From Cristatella mucedo (lineage: Eukaryota; Bryozoa; Phylactolaemata; Cristatellidae), in assembly GCA_009760855.2 (NCBI GenBank), contig WPIO01000020.1, positions 5,031,501 to 5,095,500 on the forward strand: DNA of 64,000 nt, given 5' to 3'. Under the pieces are notes generated by a model. That model made no database searches. It was not told the origin of the DNA and saw only the letters and a list, made by a program, of their open reading frames with translations. Each line of letters opens with the position of its first letter. Positions within the stretch are counted from its first letter, which is position 1. Below, in pieces: positions 22,213 through 33,172 of the stretch. The translations under genes and the position numbers were made by a program.

Positions 22213-22308
22213 CTTTATTAGACAGGGGTATTATATCCAAATGGGCACCTACAGTTATAGCTTTATTAGACAGGGGTATTATATCCAAATGGGCACCTAC
22301 AGTTATAG
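22213..22308 (+). repeat. Perfect 48-bp tandem duplication
   Basis: Positions 22,213-22,260 are repeated without a mismatch at 22,261-22,308. The perfect match means a very recent event or an assembly error. Confidence 0.95.
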
Positions 22309-22399
22309 CATCATGTCACAGATTCTGTAACATAATGCTTAAAGGTCTATTGGCGTGCAACCATGTGCCTAGAGTTTTTCCAAAACTCTGCAGCTTGGC

Positions 22400-22995
22400 T
22401 TGTTTGCCTTGAGCTTTTACAGTTGCCACATTATACCACTTCTCGACAACGGGTTCCGATCAATCAGTTTAACGACTTCAAGGTTTTGTCACTCAGTTTT
22501 AGGTCCGTTCATTCTCTTGCTGTGGACTACCTCTCAGAACTACCCTACAACTAGACCAAACATAGTACCAGGTGCCATTCTGACGCAAATGGTTTAGCTA
22601 AACCTCGCAAAAACGTGTAAACCTTAGGAGACCTTGCCTTTAGTTCGTATATTCGTAAACGCTGGATTCCAGTCCCGCCGAACGTCACGAAATCCCACGA
22701 CATGACGACACGTGAAAAGAAGCTGAAAACAAAACTAGTTGTTACAGCATCCAGTGGAACATTGTGAGTCGTTCTTTTTGCGAGTTTTCGTGTCACTTGC
22801 TGACAGTGAGCCTGCTGCTACAAATCAAACCTAATTGTCGACCCGGTGCAAGTCATCTCTAATTATGTTATCCTTGTTGTCTTAATGGGTGCCATTGTTT
22901 TCATGTGCATGCTATTGCTAATTCACATGGTGATGCTTATATTGGAGCATGTGTACAGTGTGTAGAAAGAGATTCAGTTCTCCGAGTGAGCGAGT
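22400..22995 (+). mobile_element. LINE-A relic, plus strand
   Basis: The plus strand retains broken RT C-terminal pieces: FNDFKVLSLSFRSVHSLAVDYLSEL, then FSSYI and KRWIPVPPN in shifted frames. The GAAAGAGATTCAGTTCTC motif of the LINE-A 3' end follows near 22,970. It is more decayed than the other copies and private to block B. Confidence 0.65.
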
Positions 22996-23511
<516 letters not shown>

Positions 23512-24100
23512 TCATACATACATACGGTACTCATTATTGACTTATGAGGGAAGACAGTAAGGCTTCGGACTAAAATACTTTCACATCGTATACGACCCTT
23601 TACTCAGTGCTGTGTCTCGATTACAAGCTTAGGTCAATGTTATAATCCATAAAGTCTTCGTTCGCTAAAAATAGCAGGTTTTGGATTTCATTTCGACATT
23701 TCCGTCTGTGCCTGATTGCACGCTCACTCTCTACTATCATACTGAAACGCTTGTCATTATTTTGAGCTAATCAATAGATTTTATCATCTGGGATAAAGAG
23801 CCTGCTTTCCGATTGAGCCTTTCCGAACAGTTATCATATTTAATTGAATGCGCCTATTACGGTCCGAAGGAATATACGATTTAAGACTTTTGTTTCTGCT
23901 TACCTGTGATATCGTTGCAGCTTTGAAACCCACTCATTGTGAGGCTACTTACTAAACATTCTATTGCAGATTTGTTTGTTTCTAGGGTAATGCACTCATG
24001 ATTTGCTATGTCAGTTGCGTTATAACCTCAGCAAACATTTTCGCAATTCCCGAATTATAAATACTAGGAGTTGCTTTTGTCACTATTACCAAACGGACCA

Positions 24101-24108
24101 TATAAAAG
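24101..24108 (+). promoter_or_regulatory. Conserved TATA box, block B
   Basis: TATAAAAG aligns with 8,325-8,332 in block A, with close flanking similarity (AGAAATTTTTCTA about 20 bases downstream in both). The downstream ATG at 24,201 reads ATG GAA ATG GTA TTC TAA, parallel to block A. Because both copies keep the TATA box, the spacing, the ATG and the stop or donor, a real transcription start is likely. Its gene is unknown. Confidence 0.5.
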
Positions 24109-24504
24109 CCAAAGTCGCTTATTAGAAATTTTTCTAGGTTTCACAGAAAAGCTGGGCACTCAGTTACTTCGCACGCATTCCTTACGGCTGTTGTTGAGTG
24201 ATGGAAATGGTATTCTAATAGAGGGGCAATGCGCTATGCTCTATTGCTGAGCATTTTATATATGCTGATATAGGCTCGCTGATCATGTCTGCAAGTGCAT
24301 GTTATTGATGCAGATTTGTCTAGCTGCTGGCATACCTTCTGTTGTCTAGAATAACGAGCTGTAAGTTATTTGCCAGCCGTCGAAAAGTACAAGTACTAAA
24401 AATTCATTAGAATTTTGTTTTATTAATGCCTTTAGGTTTCTGAATAAGCATGATACCACGCATATCACTGGCTCCATACTTCATATGAAATTTTTAAAAC
24501 ATGA

Positions 24505-24900
24505 AATAGATCAAAAGTAGTTATAATAAGAATTTCTCATTTGACATAGTGCCCTCAGAGAACTTAGTCTCTTTCTTGGCACTTTTTTTAATGTAGTGTA
24601 TCTCTGTATGTAACTCCACAAAGTCACAAAGACCATGTGGGTGTTATGCAGGAGAGTTTTGTATAGCGCACTTACAGCCTAAGCTGCTTTCGGTACGCAT
24701 TCGGTAGCCAACAGACTTCGCCTCATGCAACAAAGAGAAAGTGGGAAGCATAGCAGAGTCAGGAGAGCAGTTGAGGTAGTGAGTAGCATAAAAGTAGCAG
24801 CTCAGGACCGCTGAAAAGATGAGCTATAGTCGGCGGTAGGAGAGTAGAAGTCATTGCGTTTGCAGCAAAAGAAGCACGATTCAAATTTCTCACGGTGCTA
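24505..24900 (-). mobile_element. Old LINE-A relic split by a LINE-B insertion (block B)
   Basis: The LINE-A 3' end motif (GAGAACTTAGTCTCTTTC) at 24,505-24,589 resumes at about 24,860 (TTTGCAGCAAAAGAAGCAC). In block A the two parts are continuous at 8,745-8,860. The intervening sequence is LINE-B. Confidence 0.65.
24590..24859 (-). mobile_element. LINE-B 3' end, minus strand, inserted after the duplication
   Basis: Starts with a TGTAGTGTATCTC tail region and continues through the LINE-B 3' untranslated region (CTCCACAAAGTCACAAAGAC, TAGCCAACAGACTTCG) into the end of the RT frame. It is almost the same stretch as 38,786-39,050. Its absence from block A at the equivalent site shows that it is younger than the segmental duplication. 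Confidence 0.8.
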
Positions 24901-25317
24901 CGTTGAAGAATCTTATATTTACTGCATATTGCAATTGTTATCAGGAAGCAAAGCTTCTAGGAGCACCTTATGACGAGTGTGCCTTTTCACACCTCTTCAA
25001 TTTGAATCATTAGGAAGCCTCATTGACACGATCTTCGGTTACGTTCTTCGAGAATGGCTGGTGACTTTCAACTGAAACTGCGAATAGCTGCTGCTTATAA
25101 GCAGTGATAGTTTTACTTTAGTTTATGTATGACAAGACGTGGCTAATAAATATGATAAGTACACTGCAGCATTTACTCCGTATGCCATAGCGGTAAGCCA
25201 GTCAGTGAGCAGAAGCAACGGTTGGGCCTTGTGACCTTGTAATCTGTTGGAATACTGCTCTACCAAAACAAGGGTAGCAGGTCGCAACTATTGACAATTA
25301 ATCAGGTACTGGAGGCA

Positions 25318-25640
25318 CCTTGATTCGAGCAGACCACTTTGGCAATAATAAAACACTTGCGGAAATCATCTTTGGAGTGGCATACCGATTGAAAACCGTG
25401 AGAGCGATCTTGAGCAGGCGGGAAATTATAAGACAAATTGTTAGGCAAACAGTAAAATTGACTTTTGGTATGAATTTGCACGGGCTGGAGATTATTCTCT
25501 GAGAGCCACTCAGCCAGCTAGCTCCACTGCTAGGCCGACAGTTGGATCTCGACTGCTCGGAATGGCCGGACGGTGCCGGACTGCAGTCAGCCGTTCCACT
25601 CTGCTGTTGCTTTTAGGTTTTAGCTTCTACCAGCCAGTTA
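25318..25640 (+). repeat. Interspersed repeat R, copy 3
   Basis: Equivalent to copy 1 in block A. Here a frame of 60 codons from 25,320 to 25,502 stays open (LAEIIFGVAYRLKTVRAIL, then REIIRQIVRQTVKLTF). Copy 1 has a one-base insertion in it. The peptide was not recognised. It may come from a transposon. Confidence 0.6.
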
Positions 25641-25958
25641 TCATTGCTATTATTATTTGAAGCTGATGTCATGATTGTGGATGCGTTTTCATGAGGAGAG
25701 TGCCTTTTACTCTCTCTTGCAGCCCTTCTGTGCGCAGGACGTAGTAGTTCGACTGGCAAAGCTGCTCGTTCAAGAACTAAATAATTTTCCGCGTAATTTA
25801 TTTTGTTCTGAAAAAAGAACCATGATCACCTATTATATATTTCGACCAACAATGAGCATTGTAGTAATGCTCGATCCAATGACTGCTACATTTAGCTTCA
25901 ACGTGCTAGATGTCACTTCCCATCAATCCTTATTTCATTTGAAGGCGGAACAACATTC

Positions 25959-26020
25959 CCGGGGGCTCAATTGGTAGAGCACTGCACTAAAAAGTCAGAT
26001 GAGTTAAAATTGTTTCTCGC
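25959..26020 (+). repeat. tRNA-like element, block B
   Basis: GGGGCTCAATTGGTAGAGC forms a perfect tRNA D arm (GCTC with GAGC), but the anticodon stem and the T arm are broken. It aligns with 12,788-12,850. It is a relic, not a usable tRNA. Confidence 0.5.
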
Positions 26021-27519
26021 TAACACTGTCAGTCTTCTCTTTCACTCTCTCTTTAAAGGATAAAAAATGTACCAAAGTTTGCTTCTTAATACTCAATTTC
26101 TATTGCACATTAAAAAGCACTCTCTTTAAAGTGCAACCACATAATTGTTTGCCGATTGAGCTCGTTTAATGTCAGGCAATGCATGGCAATCTACGACAAT
26201 AGCACGGCTTGAAGCAACAATCCCTAACGACCAGTTGCAAATCGACCACACATTAACTGCCCAAAGCTCAATTTGTTTTTCTATGTATCATTTCACCGTG
26301 CGCAAAGTGGAACCCTGGAGTTTTAAAGCTTTATTAGCCTTTTTATATGTTACCAACGATGCACACCAGTTGACAGCCATGGTTGGCAACAATACAGCAT
26401 GTTGTAAACAATCGGCTAATTGGCTTTCCGAAACTGCAACTCTTATTTCACGTTTTGCCTGACTGTGGGTGGAGTTAATTTGCATCCTTGAGCATTAAAT
26501 TAATTTCAATGCGCGGCAATGGCCCGGCAATGGCCCAGGAAAATGCAGTAATCTATAACGGTTCCTAATAAATGGACCAACGATCGCTTAAAGAAGCTCC
26601 AACGTTTCTTGCCCAATACAGCCCACTGCATTAAAAGTGCGACTACATTCTTTGAACGAACCGGAACATAAAATTAAAGCAAACGCATGACGATCGACGG
26701 CAATTGCCCGCCTTTTACCGCAATCCGGTTTGAGCATCGACGAAGCGTCGAGCAGCTGCGCTCCAAAGGCCTGAGAAAAGAAAGCCTGAGAAGCCCTAAA
26801 TATTACGACTGCTGCGATCATCTCGGTGCCCCATCCCGCACAAAAGTCATCAGTTCGCTTGGACTAACCTATAAGTCTGAGACGGTAGTAAGTTTGTTGG
26901 AAATCGGCCGTTCGAATTTGTAATTATCATACCACATATCGTTTACTGTCATCCCTCGTACTGTCATTTTGCCGGTTCAATTTTGGGCTATGCATGCAAT
27001 TGACGGTTACCACCATAGAAAATAGGTGAATCTGTGATCATCTCTGTGTTAAAACTAAAACCAAAGCCGCTGGGAGAATTTCCCACTTTTCTTATGCATT
27101 TCAGTGTTATTAATACGTATTAGTTATAAAATATTAAATTACGAGCATGAGAAGTACAACCGCATCCTATCAACAAATCACGAACGTACGTTTTAAGGCA
27201 AGGTATGGCAAAAGATGGCAACGGTCTGGTACATATATAAAACTGTTCATTAAAAGTAGACTGGAAGCTGTTTGGTGACGCTCCCATTAAGATTTAGAGT
27301 TCGTGTATACTTTGCTTTTTGTATCCGTATAGTACCATCGCTACCGCTAGCTCTCGGTCACTGATTGAAATCAATTGCAATGGCACATGCCAATACGAAC
27401 ATTCTCATGCTATCTGTCTCTAATCGACTTCGGTGTGCATCGATTAAGCTATGCAAAGCTAAAGTACATATCAGTTATTATGCTGCACTTTTTAAAGAGC
27501 AATGCTATTCCTAATTTAA
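26021..27519. other. Duplicated non-coding region (block B)
   Basis: Aligns with 12,851-14,044. Contains the second conserved TATA-like site at 27,234-27,240. No exon was recognised. Confidence 0.5.
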
Positions 27520-27915
27520 CACTAATTTATATTGTGACAAGGCCGGATCATTGCTGTCGATAGCCACCAGGTTCGTACGAGTGTAGGTAACCGACTAGAC
27601 TCACAAACACAGATGGTATGATGCTTAGCCTGGTGATGGAGTAGATGTAAAAAGTAGGCTGGAGCAAAATAATCAAGGGACTTAACAGTGAGTGACAGAA
27701 CCTTGAAGTCGACGTGCTGTAGGAATGGAAGCAAGACCTAGTCGGGGTGCAGTGGTGGGATGCGGCAGCTCTCAAGCTCACGACAAACAAGCGTGGCTGC
27801 CAAGTTTTGCACTAACCATAAGCGCTTTAGTGCACAGGCAGGTATATCGGTAATCGCTCGTATAGTGTTTGCGGTAGCGAGAATCTGTCTCGGTGTGATA
27901 GTCGGGACATTGAAG
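27520..27915 (-). mobile_element. Old LINE RT relic, minus strand (block B)
   Basis: The minus strand reads LQHVDFKVLSLTVKSLDYFAPAYFLHLLHHQAK in pieces, then CESSRLPTLVRTWW. Upstream lies LKRLWLVQNLAATLVC, all typical of the end of an L2/CR1-type RT. It is shared with 14,045-14,510. Block homology ends within it near 27,915. Confidence 0.65.
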
Positions 27916-28534
27916 CGATCGGTGACATCGACTTTTACTCGCTTGTGCATGCACTTGTTTATAGGGTCTAAGCTGGGTCAACGCTTAGAATTTGCATCCT
28001 TTTCCTTATACACCGAGTTGATGCACGCTCTGCCTGCAAATGAATGGAATGGAAAAGAGGTGAAAGACCTGATTCCTGAGTATGCATTGGGGCGAAACGC
28101 TGCGAGGACGATAAAATTTTTGCAACGTCTGTTGCTTTGATGTTACGTATGACGTCGATAGATTTAAGCAACGCTTGATTTCGGCACGTAACTTCCTTCG
28201 TACCTTATGATACAGAGGGAGTCAGTGAATGACACTCAACAAGTTACATTTGGGTTCATTAGATTTTGTTTATCGTTCTTTTTTGTTACACGATTCATGC
28301 ACGCGATTCCAACGTATCAGAACAGCCAGAAACAAAGATGTATTATAATTACACTCTACATCGGTTAAAGAGATATTTATAAGATTAAATAACGGCCTAA
28401 TCACACCCGATCATAATTTATATTTGTTTGAGCTTCTCCCGAAGTTTGATGCCGGTCACTATAGACATGCGAACCCTATTTCATACTTTTTAGATTGACC
28501 ATGTTACCATTAACAATTACATCATGCTTCCTTT
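27916..28534. other. No gene seen
   Basis: Begins past the right edge of block B homology. No repeat family or exon was recognised. Confidence 0.45.
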
Positions 28535-28615
28535 GCAGTGAGCGTTGAGTGCCTGAAAAGAGATACAGTTCTCCGAGTGTGGTATGCAAATATATTATTT
28601 CTATTATTATCAAGG
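28535..28615 (+). mobile_element. LINE-A 3' end relic
   Basis: GAAAAGAGATACAGTTCTCCGAG followed by ATTATTTCTATTATTATC matches the end and tail of LINE-A on the plus strand. Only the last part is left. Confidence 0.5.
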
Positions 28616-28897
28616 CTTACCCATATGGTTCTTTCTCCGACGACGAGGTCAATAATGGTTTGGCACTGCCCTGCAAGCTGAAAGTTCATACCCATGGAGA
28701 CTTCCTTGACAGGTACAGCACTGTAAATAAATATCAATTGTTTTCACCTTAACATCACTACATGCATTTTTTCCATCCCGTCTTGACTTCTGTAACTCAC
28801 TGCTTTTTGGCCTGCCGGTGGTGTGCAATCAGGCGCTTACAGCTGGTGCAGTACTCTGCAGCTACGCAGTCTGTCGTGAGCATCACAGTTGCCACAT

Positions 28898-29470
28898 CAC
28901 AGCAATTCTCGCCGACCAGCACTGGCTACTAGTCAAGCAACGGATTGACTTCAAGATTTTGTCGCTCACGTTTAGGTTCCTTCATTCTTTGGCACCAGCC
29001 TATTTATCAGATTTATTCCCCAGCCAGGTGAAGCATCTTACCACCCGCTTTTCATAAGCTAACTGGTACCTATTCCTCGTGCAAACCTCAAATCCTTTAG
29101 CGAAGGTGCATTTAGTTCGTATGATTCCAAAGACTGGTACTCACTCTCGATTTTTGTCATCACATCACCTGACTGGACCGCATTTAAAAAGAAATTAAAA
29201 ACGTACCTATTTACGAAAGCATTTAGTGGGTAGCTGCGATTCGTCCTGTATGTGCTTATTCGTGCTAACACTGTTGCATGCTGCCACTAACCACATTTGC
29301 ATGCTGACCCTATGCATGTCACCCCTAACCGTGTTATTCACGTTGTTTATCGAGCATGATAACAAGAACCATTCAATCATGTTTCCTATGCAGCAAATTT
29401 AAAAGACCTTCAAAGGAACTGAGTTCTGCGAAAGTGTTTGATCAAGTGCATTATTATCCTTATTAATATT
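28898..29470 (+). mobile_element. LINE-A fragment, plus strand
   Basis: Matches 1,116-1,650. The plus strand reads QRIDFKILSLTFRFLHSLAPAYLSDLFPSQ. After a stop in mid-domain, further RT C-terminal pieces follow, then the 3' untranslated region and a degenerate ATT tail. Stops and frame changes show that it is inactive. Confidence 0.82.
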
Positions 29471-30019
29471 TTTATTGCGTTCGTAGATTTCATTCGATCC
29501 GTGGGCGCACCATCTCACTCCACCTTTTGAGCCATATTTTATGGGCCGTGGCCAATTATTGCAGTGCAATACTTTAAACTGTAAATTCACGATTTTTTTG
29601 AAAGATGTATTTGGCAAGAAACGGGATGTCTGATAAAAGGACAATACGAGCTTTGCACTGCCAATGTCTTGTCGATTGACCACGGGTTTTAGTAACAGAA
29701 CAGGCCATAGCTGTCGATTGCCTTTTACATCTTGCGATTGTACGCACACGATTGCTTGAAATAGTTTTAGTGCACTTTAAACACAGTGTGCTGTGACCCT
29801 AAAAAAATTCGAACTTTGCCCAGCCACTTTCCGCAGATTTGCGAAGAACCCTAAGAGATCGCTGCATTTTCCTGGACCACTGCTGTCGATAGCTATACAT
29901 AGCCCGAGATTCAACTTGCAGAGTGGGTTAAAAGTATGATCACGTGCAGTACGATGCTACGTGAAATGTTAAGAATTTGAGCTTCATTTAGAAAAAAATT
30001 TCTTGTCAAATTTTCATAA
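29471..30019. other. No gene seen
   Basis: Stretch between two LINE-A pieces in opposite orientation. The minus-strand open frames here are unrecognised. Confidence 0.45.
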
Positions 30020-30395
30020 TAATCATATCCATAATAATGCACTTGATAAAGCGCCCTCAGAGAACTTAATCTCTTTCTAGGCGCTTTACATTCGCTGCAA
30101 AGGGAAATGCAATTGAAGGGTAAGTAAAATCATGCTTGAATAACAAACAAAATGAATAATATGGTTAGGGGTGACATGCACAGGGTCAGCATGCAAATGT
30201 TGTTAGTGGCAGCATGCACAGTGTCAGCACGCATAAGCACATGAAGGACGAATCACAGGACCCAATATATGCTGTCCTAAATAGGTGTGTTTTTAAGTTC
30301 CTTTTAAATGTGGTCAGGTCAGGGGATGTTCTGACGCAGATCGGGAGGGAGTTCCAGGCTTAGGGAGCATATGTATTAAATGCACGTTAACTTGC
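30020..30395 (-). mobile_element. LINE-A 3' end, minus strand
   Basis: A clear match to 605-950, with the AATAATG tail, the 3' untranslated region, the CATGCTGCCACTAAC stretch in reverse, and the last codons of the RT frame. The copy stops abruptly at about 30,395, a typical 5' truncation. Confidence 0.82.
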
Positions 30396-33007
30396 GATAT
30401 TGATCCCTGCCGTTGCTAATGATTGTCTTGAATTGCTAACAATGCACCGGAAAATATTCTGCAATATTTAACTCCTTAAACAGTTGAGTTCAATCAAAAT
30501 TAAAGCTATGCTCAACTTATTTCTTTTCTATGGTCTACGGATTCCAAGGGAATACTGCTTTCATCCGAGCCATTGAGATGGATTGACATGCATTTCTTGA
30601 GATTTTAAAGGCGTAATTTTATTAAAATGACTTGATTTAACTTCCGACAACCAGCTTTGTAACCAAAATTCAGAAGTGGAGAATTGGGAAATTGATTTCG
30701 GGTCATTTTGCATAGCATTAGCTTGAATTTTTATTAGCCTTGGCCAATGCACTCGATTTTTATGCATTGTATAAGAATGATTTATGCAATCGTAGTGAAC
30801 GTTGGATAAAAAACAAGGAAAAAAGATTAGAGCAATGCACAATCGCTATTCGAGCTTATTGTGGATGTGTTCTAGTGGCTTTTCTGAAAATTTCGGTGAA
30901 TTGAAGTGGATAGTGGAAGAGTATCGTTGCAGTCCATTGCAGTGCAACTCATGAAAATGCTTTCGCGAATTAAAGTGAAATTTAGTGAGTAAACTTTGAA
31001 GTGCGTCGAGTCTTATATGTAACGTAAGTTAGAGCCTTTTTTTACTGTTTAATGATTATTCGAAGAAGAATCGATCGGATTTTGATGTTTTCCCGGGCAA
31101 TTTAAGAAGATTGCCGTACTTGTACCAGACTGAGCAATGGAATTTTTTTGAAGTGGACGTGCGCACAACATAGTGCGATTATATATGCAATACAAATTGT
31201 AGGTCGGCGAAATCTTTTTCTAGTTCTTTTTCCAATGAATGGAGTGGCTTAGCGTAGATTGCAGTATTGGCAAAGGCTATTTGCAGTCGATTGCAGTGCA
31301 ATGTACGAGATCTCCCATACCAATGCAAATGAAATGCAATAAGCACAATTTACACAGATTGCACTGTCATTTGAAATAAAAAAAAAAGCTTTTCGCACCG
31401 TCTTTCTTGTGTTTCGGGATGGAATGTGGTAGATTGCGATGATTCAGATTCCATCCTGGATGCTGCCACGTACTTTAGTGGACTTCATGAGAACGCTTGA
31501 ACGGAATCGCGTGAAATGCTGCGGGTACATTTTAATTGTAGCTTTGTTTATTATTCAAATTTTTTTTGAAGTTTTGCAAACTGATTTAAATTGGATTTGA
31601 TGTGAACTAAAGCGGATTTCCGTGGATTCCGGTACAGGCATCCGTCTTTGCGGCTCGTTTGCAGGCGCAGGCGTGTGCACACCGAGCTACAGTTTAGGGG
31701 ATAGGCAAACCGATAGATTTACAGCAAGCCCAATTAGAGTGAATTTTGGGAATTCATCGAATCGCAGAAGCTCTCTGAAAAGGGGGTTATTCAGCCTGTC
31801 CACAAGCACGCGTTCTACCAGAGCTTTAACCCCAGTCATACTGCAGGCGTTCGAGCTATTCCTGATATTTATTTCCGGATGTCTTTAAGGTGGAGAGTAG
31901 CTCGCATTTCAGCGATTGAAAGGTACCGTAAGAACTCAGCTGTGCCCAATTTTGTGCCATCACCTCATCGCACCATCGAGGTATAGCTTAATCGTGGCAT
32001 TTCGGCACTCACTTCGAAGCTTTTATCGAGTCACGTGAAAACTTGCTTGTAGAGCACCCTATTAGCTACTTATTCTGATAAGATTTTTCACACAATCAAC
32101 AAACGCGGGTAAATTTGATTGCATATCTTTCAGTTGCTGTGATTATAGAGCACCCACAAATCCATGAAGACATTCAACCAAATCATGTGGGTACTTATTG
32201 GGGCATTGGTTTTTATAATGACTCTAAAATGCATACCATTCGGTATTGCGAAGACACTATTCATACTCTTGAGTGACGTCTTTAGTATGGTATATTAATT
32301 AGTTACAATGCTATCTTCCATTATGCAGTTGGCGCTCTCCTGTTGCTAATTGGTCTATTTGAATTCACTGAAAGTTGTTACAGTGCTTGCAACCTTGTTT
32401 TCTCAGGAATACGGCTAACGTTTATTTGATGCTGACGAAATGCAGGTCGGTGGTTGTTGCAGATTGTGAGAGCTCTTAGATAGACGTTGAATTGTCCAAT
32501 TCAAGCAGCTGAGATAATGGAACCTTTCCCTATCTTATATTATTTCAGCTGTTCCAGCTCGGCATGTCGTTCTTAATATGTATTTCATAAAGTAGTTGGA
32601 TAAGATGCTCAGTAGTGCCTAGGCTAAGTGCAGTATCAGCAGCCTTGTGCAAAATAATGTTGCCCAGTCAGAAAAATGCAGTATAGCCACCTTGAGTGAA
32701 CACAAAACTCCCATTGTAGGAACGATTGTATGTATAATGGTTTAGAAGACCTGCTCTTGAAATCACGTTGTGCAAGCTGTATTTTCTATATCGCACCGAT
32801 TCAAATTGCAGGATCTCTTATGGAGTTACTAAAGCATAACCAGTTGGTGGATTACGGTACTGTGGTCTTACCTCTTCGAATACCAGCATTTTTTTGTGAG
32901 CAGTATGTTTCAGAAGCCCGTGTGAAAGCATCGGTTGGCAATTTGCTTTTATCTTTGATAAAGTGACATATACAATGTATCGCTGTCGTGGCCAAGCCAT
33001 AGAGCAG
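30396..33007. other. No gene seen; scattered TGCAGT-rich sequence
   Basis: Unrecognised sequence. The motif GATTGCAGTGCAA and near variants recur around 30,925, 31,275-31,300 and 31,360. They recur again near 63,665, so a low-grade dispersed repeat may be present. An open frame at 31,622-31,888 was not recognised. Confidence 0.4.
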
Positions 33008-33172
33008 TAATGTAATGTAATGTATCTCCGTCTGTAACTCCACAAAGTCTTAAAGACTATGTGGGTGTAACGCAGGAGAGTTTTGTATAGTGAACTCACA
33101 GCCTAAGCGGCTTTCGGTACGCATTAGCCAACAGACTTCGTGTCAAGCAACAAAGAGAAAGCGGGAAGCATA
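33008..33172 (-). mobile_element. LINE-B 3' end, minus strand, with ATTAC tail
   Basis: Begins with three GTAAT units on the plus strand (the tail, read in reverse) and continues CTCCACAAAGTCTTAAAGAC to AGAGAAAGCGGGAAGCATAA. It is a short 5'-truncated copy that shows the family tail best. Confidence 0.8.

Noticed and set aside
27760-28140. Plus-strand frame of 126 codons
   Set aside because: Its first part is the antisense of a LINE RT relic and it crosses the edge of the duplication, so it is not a natural unit.
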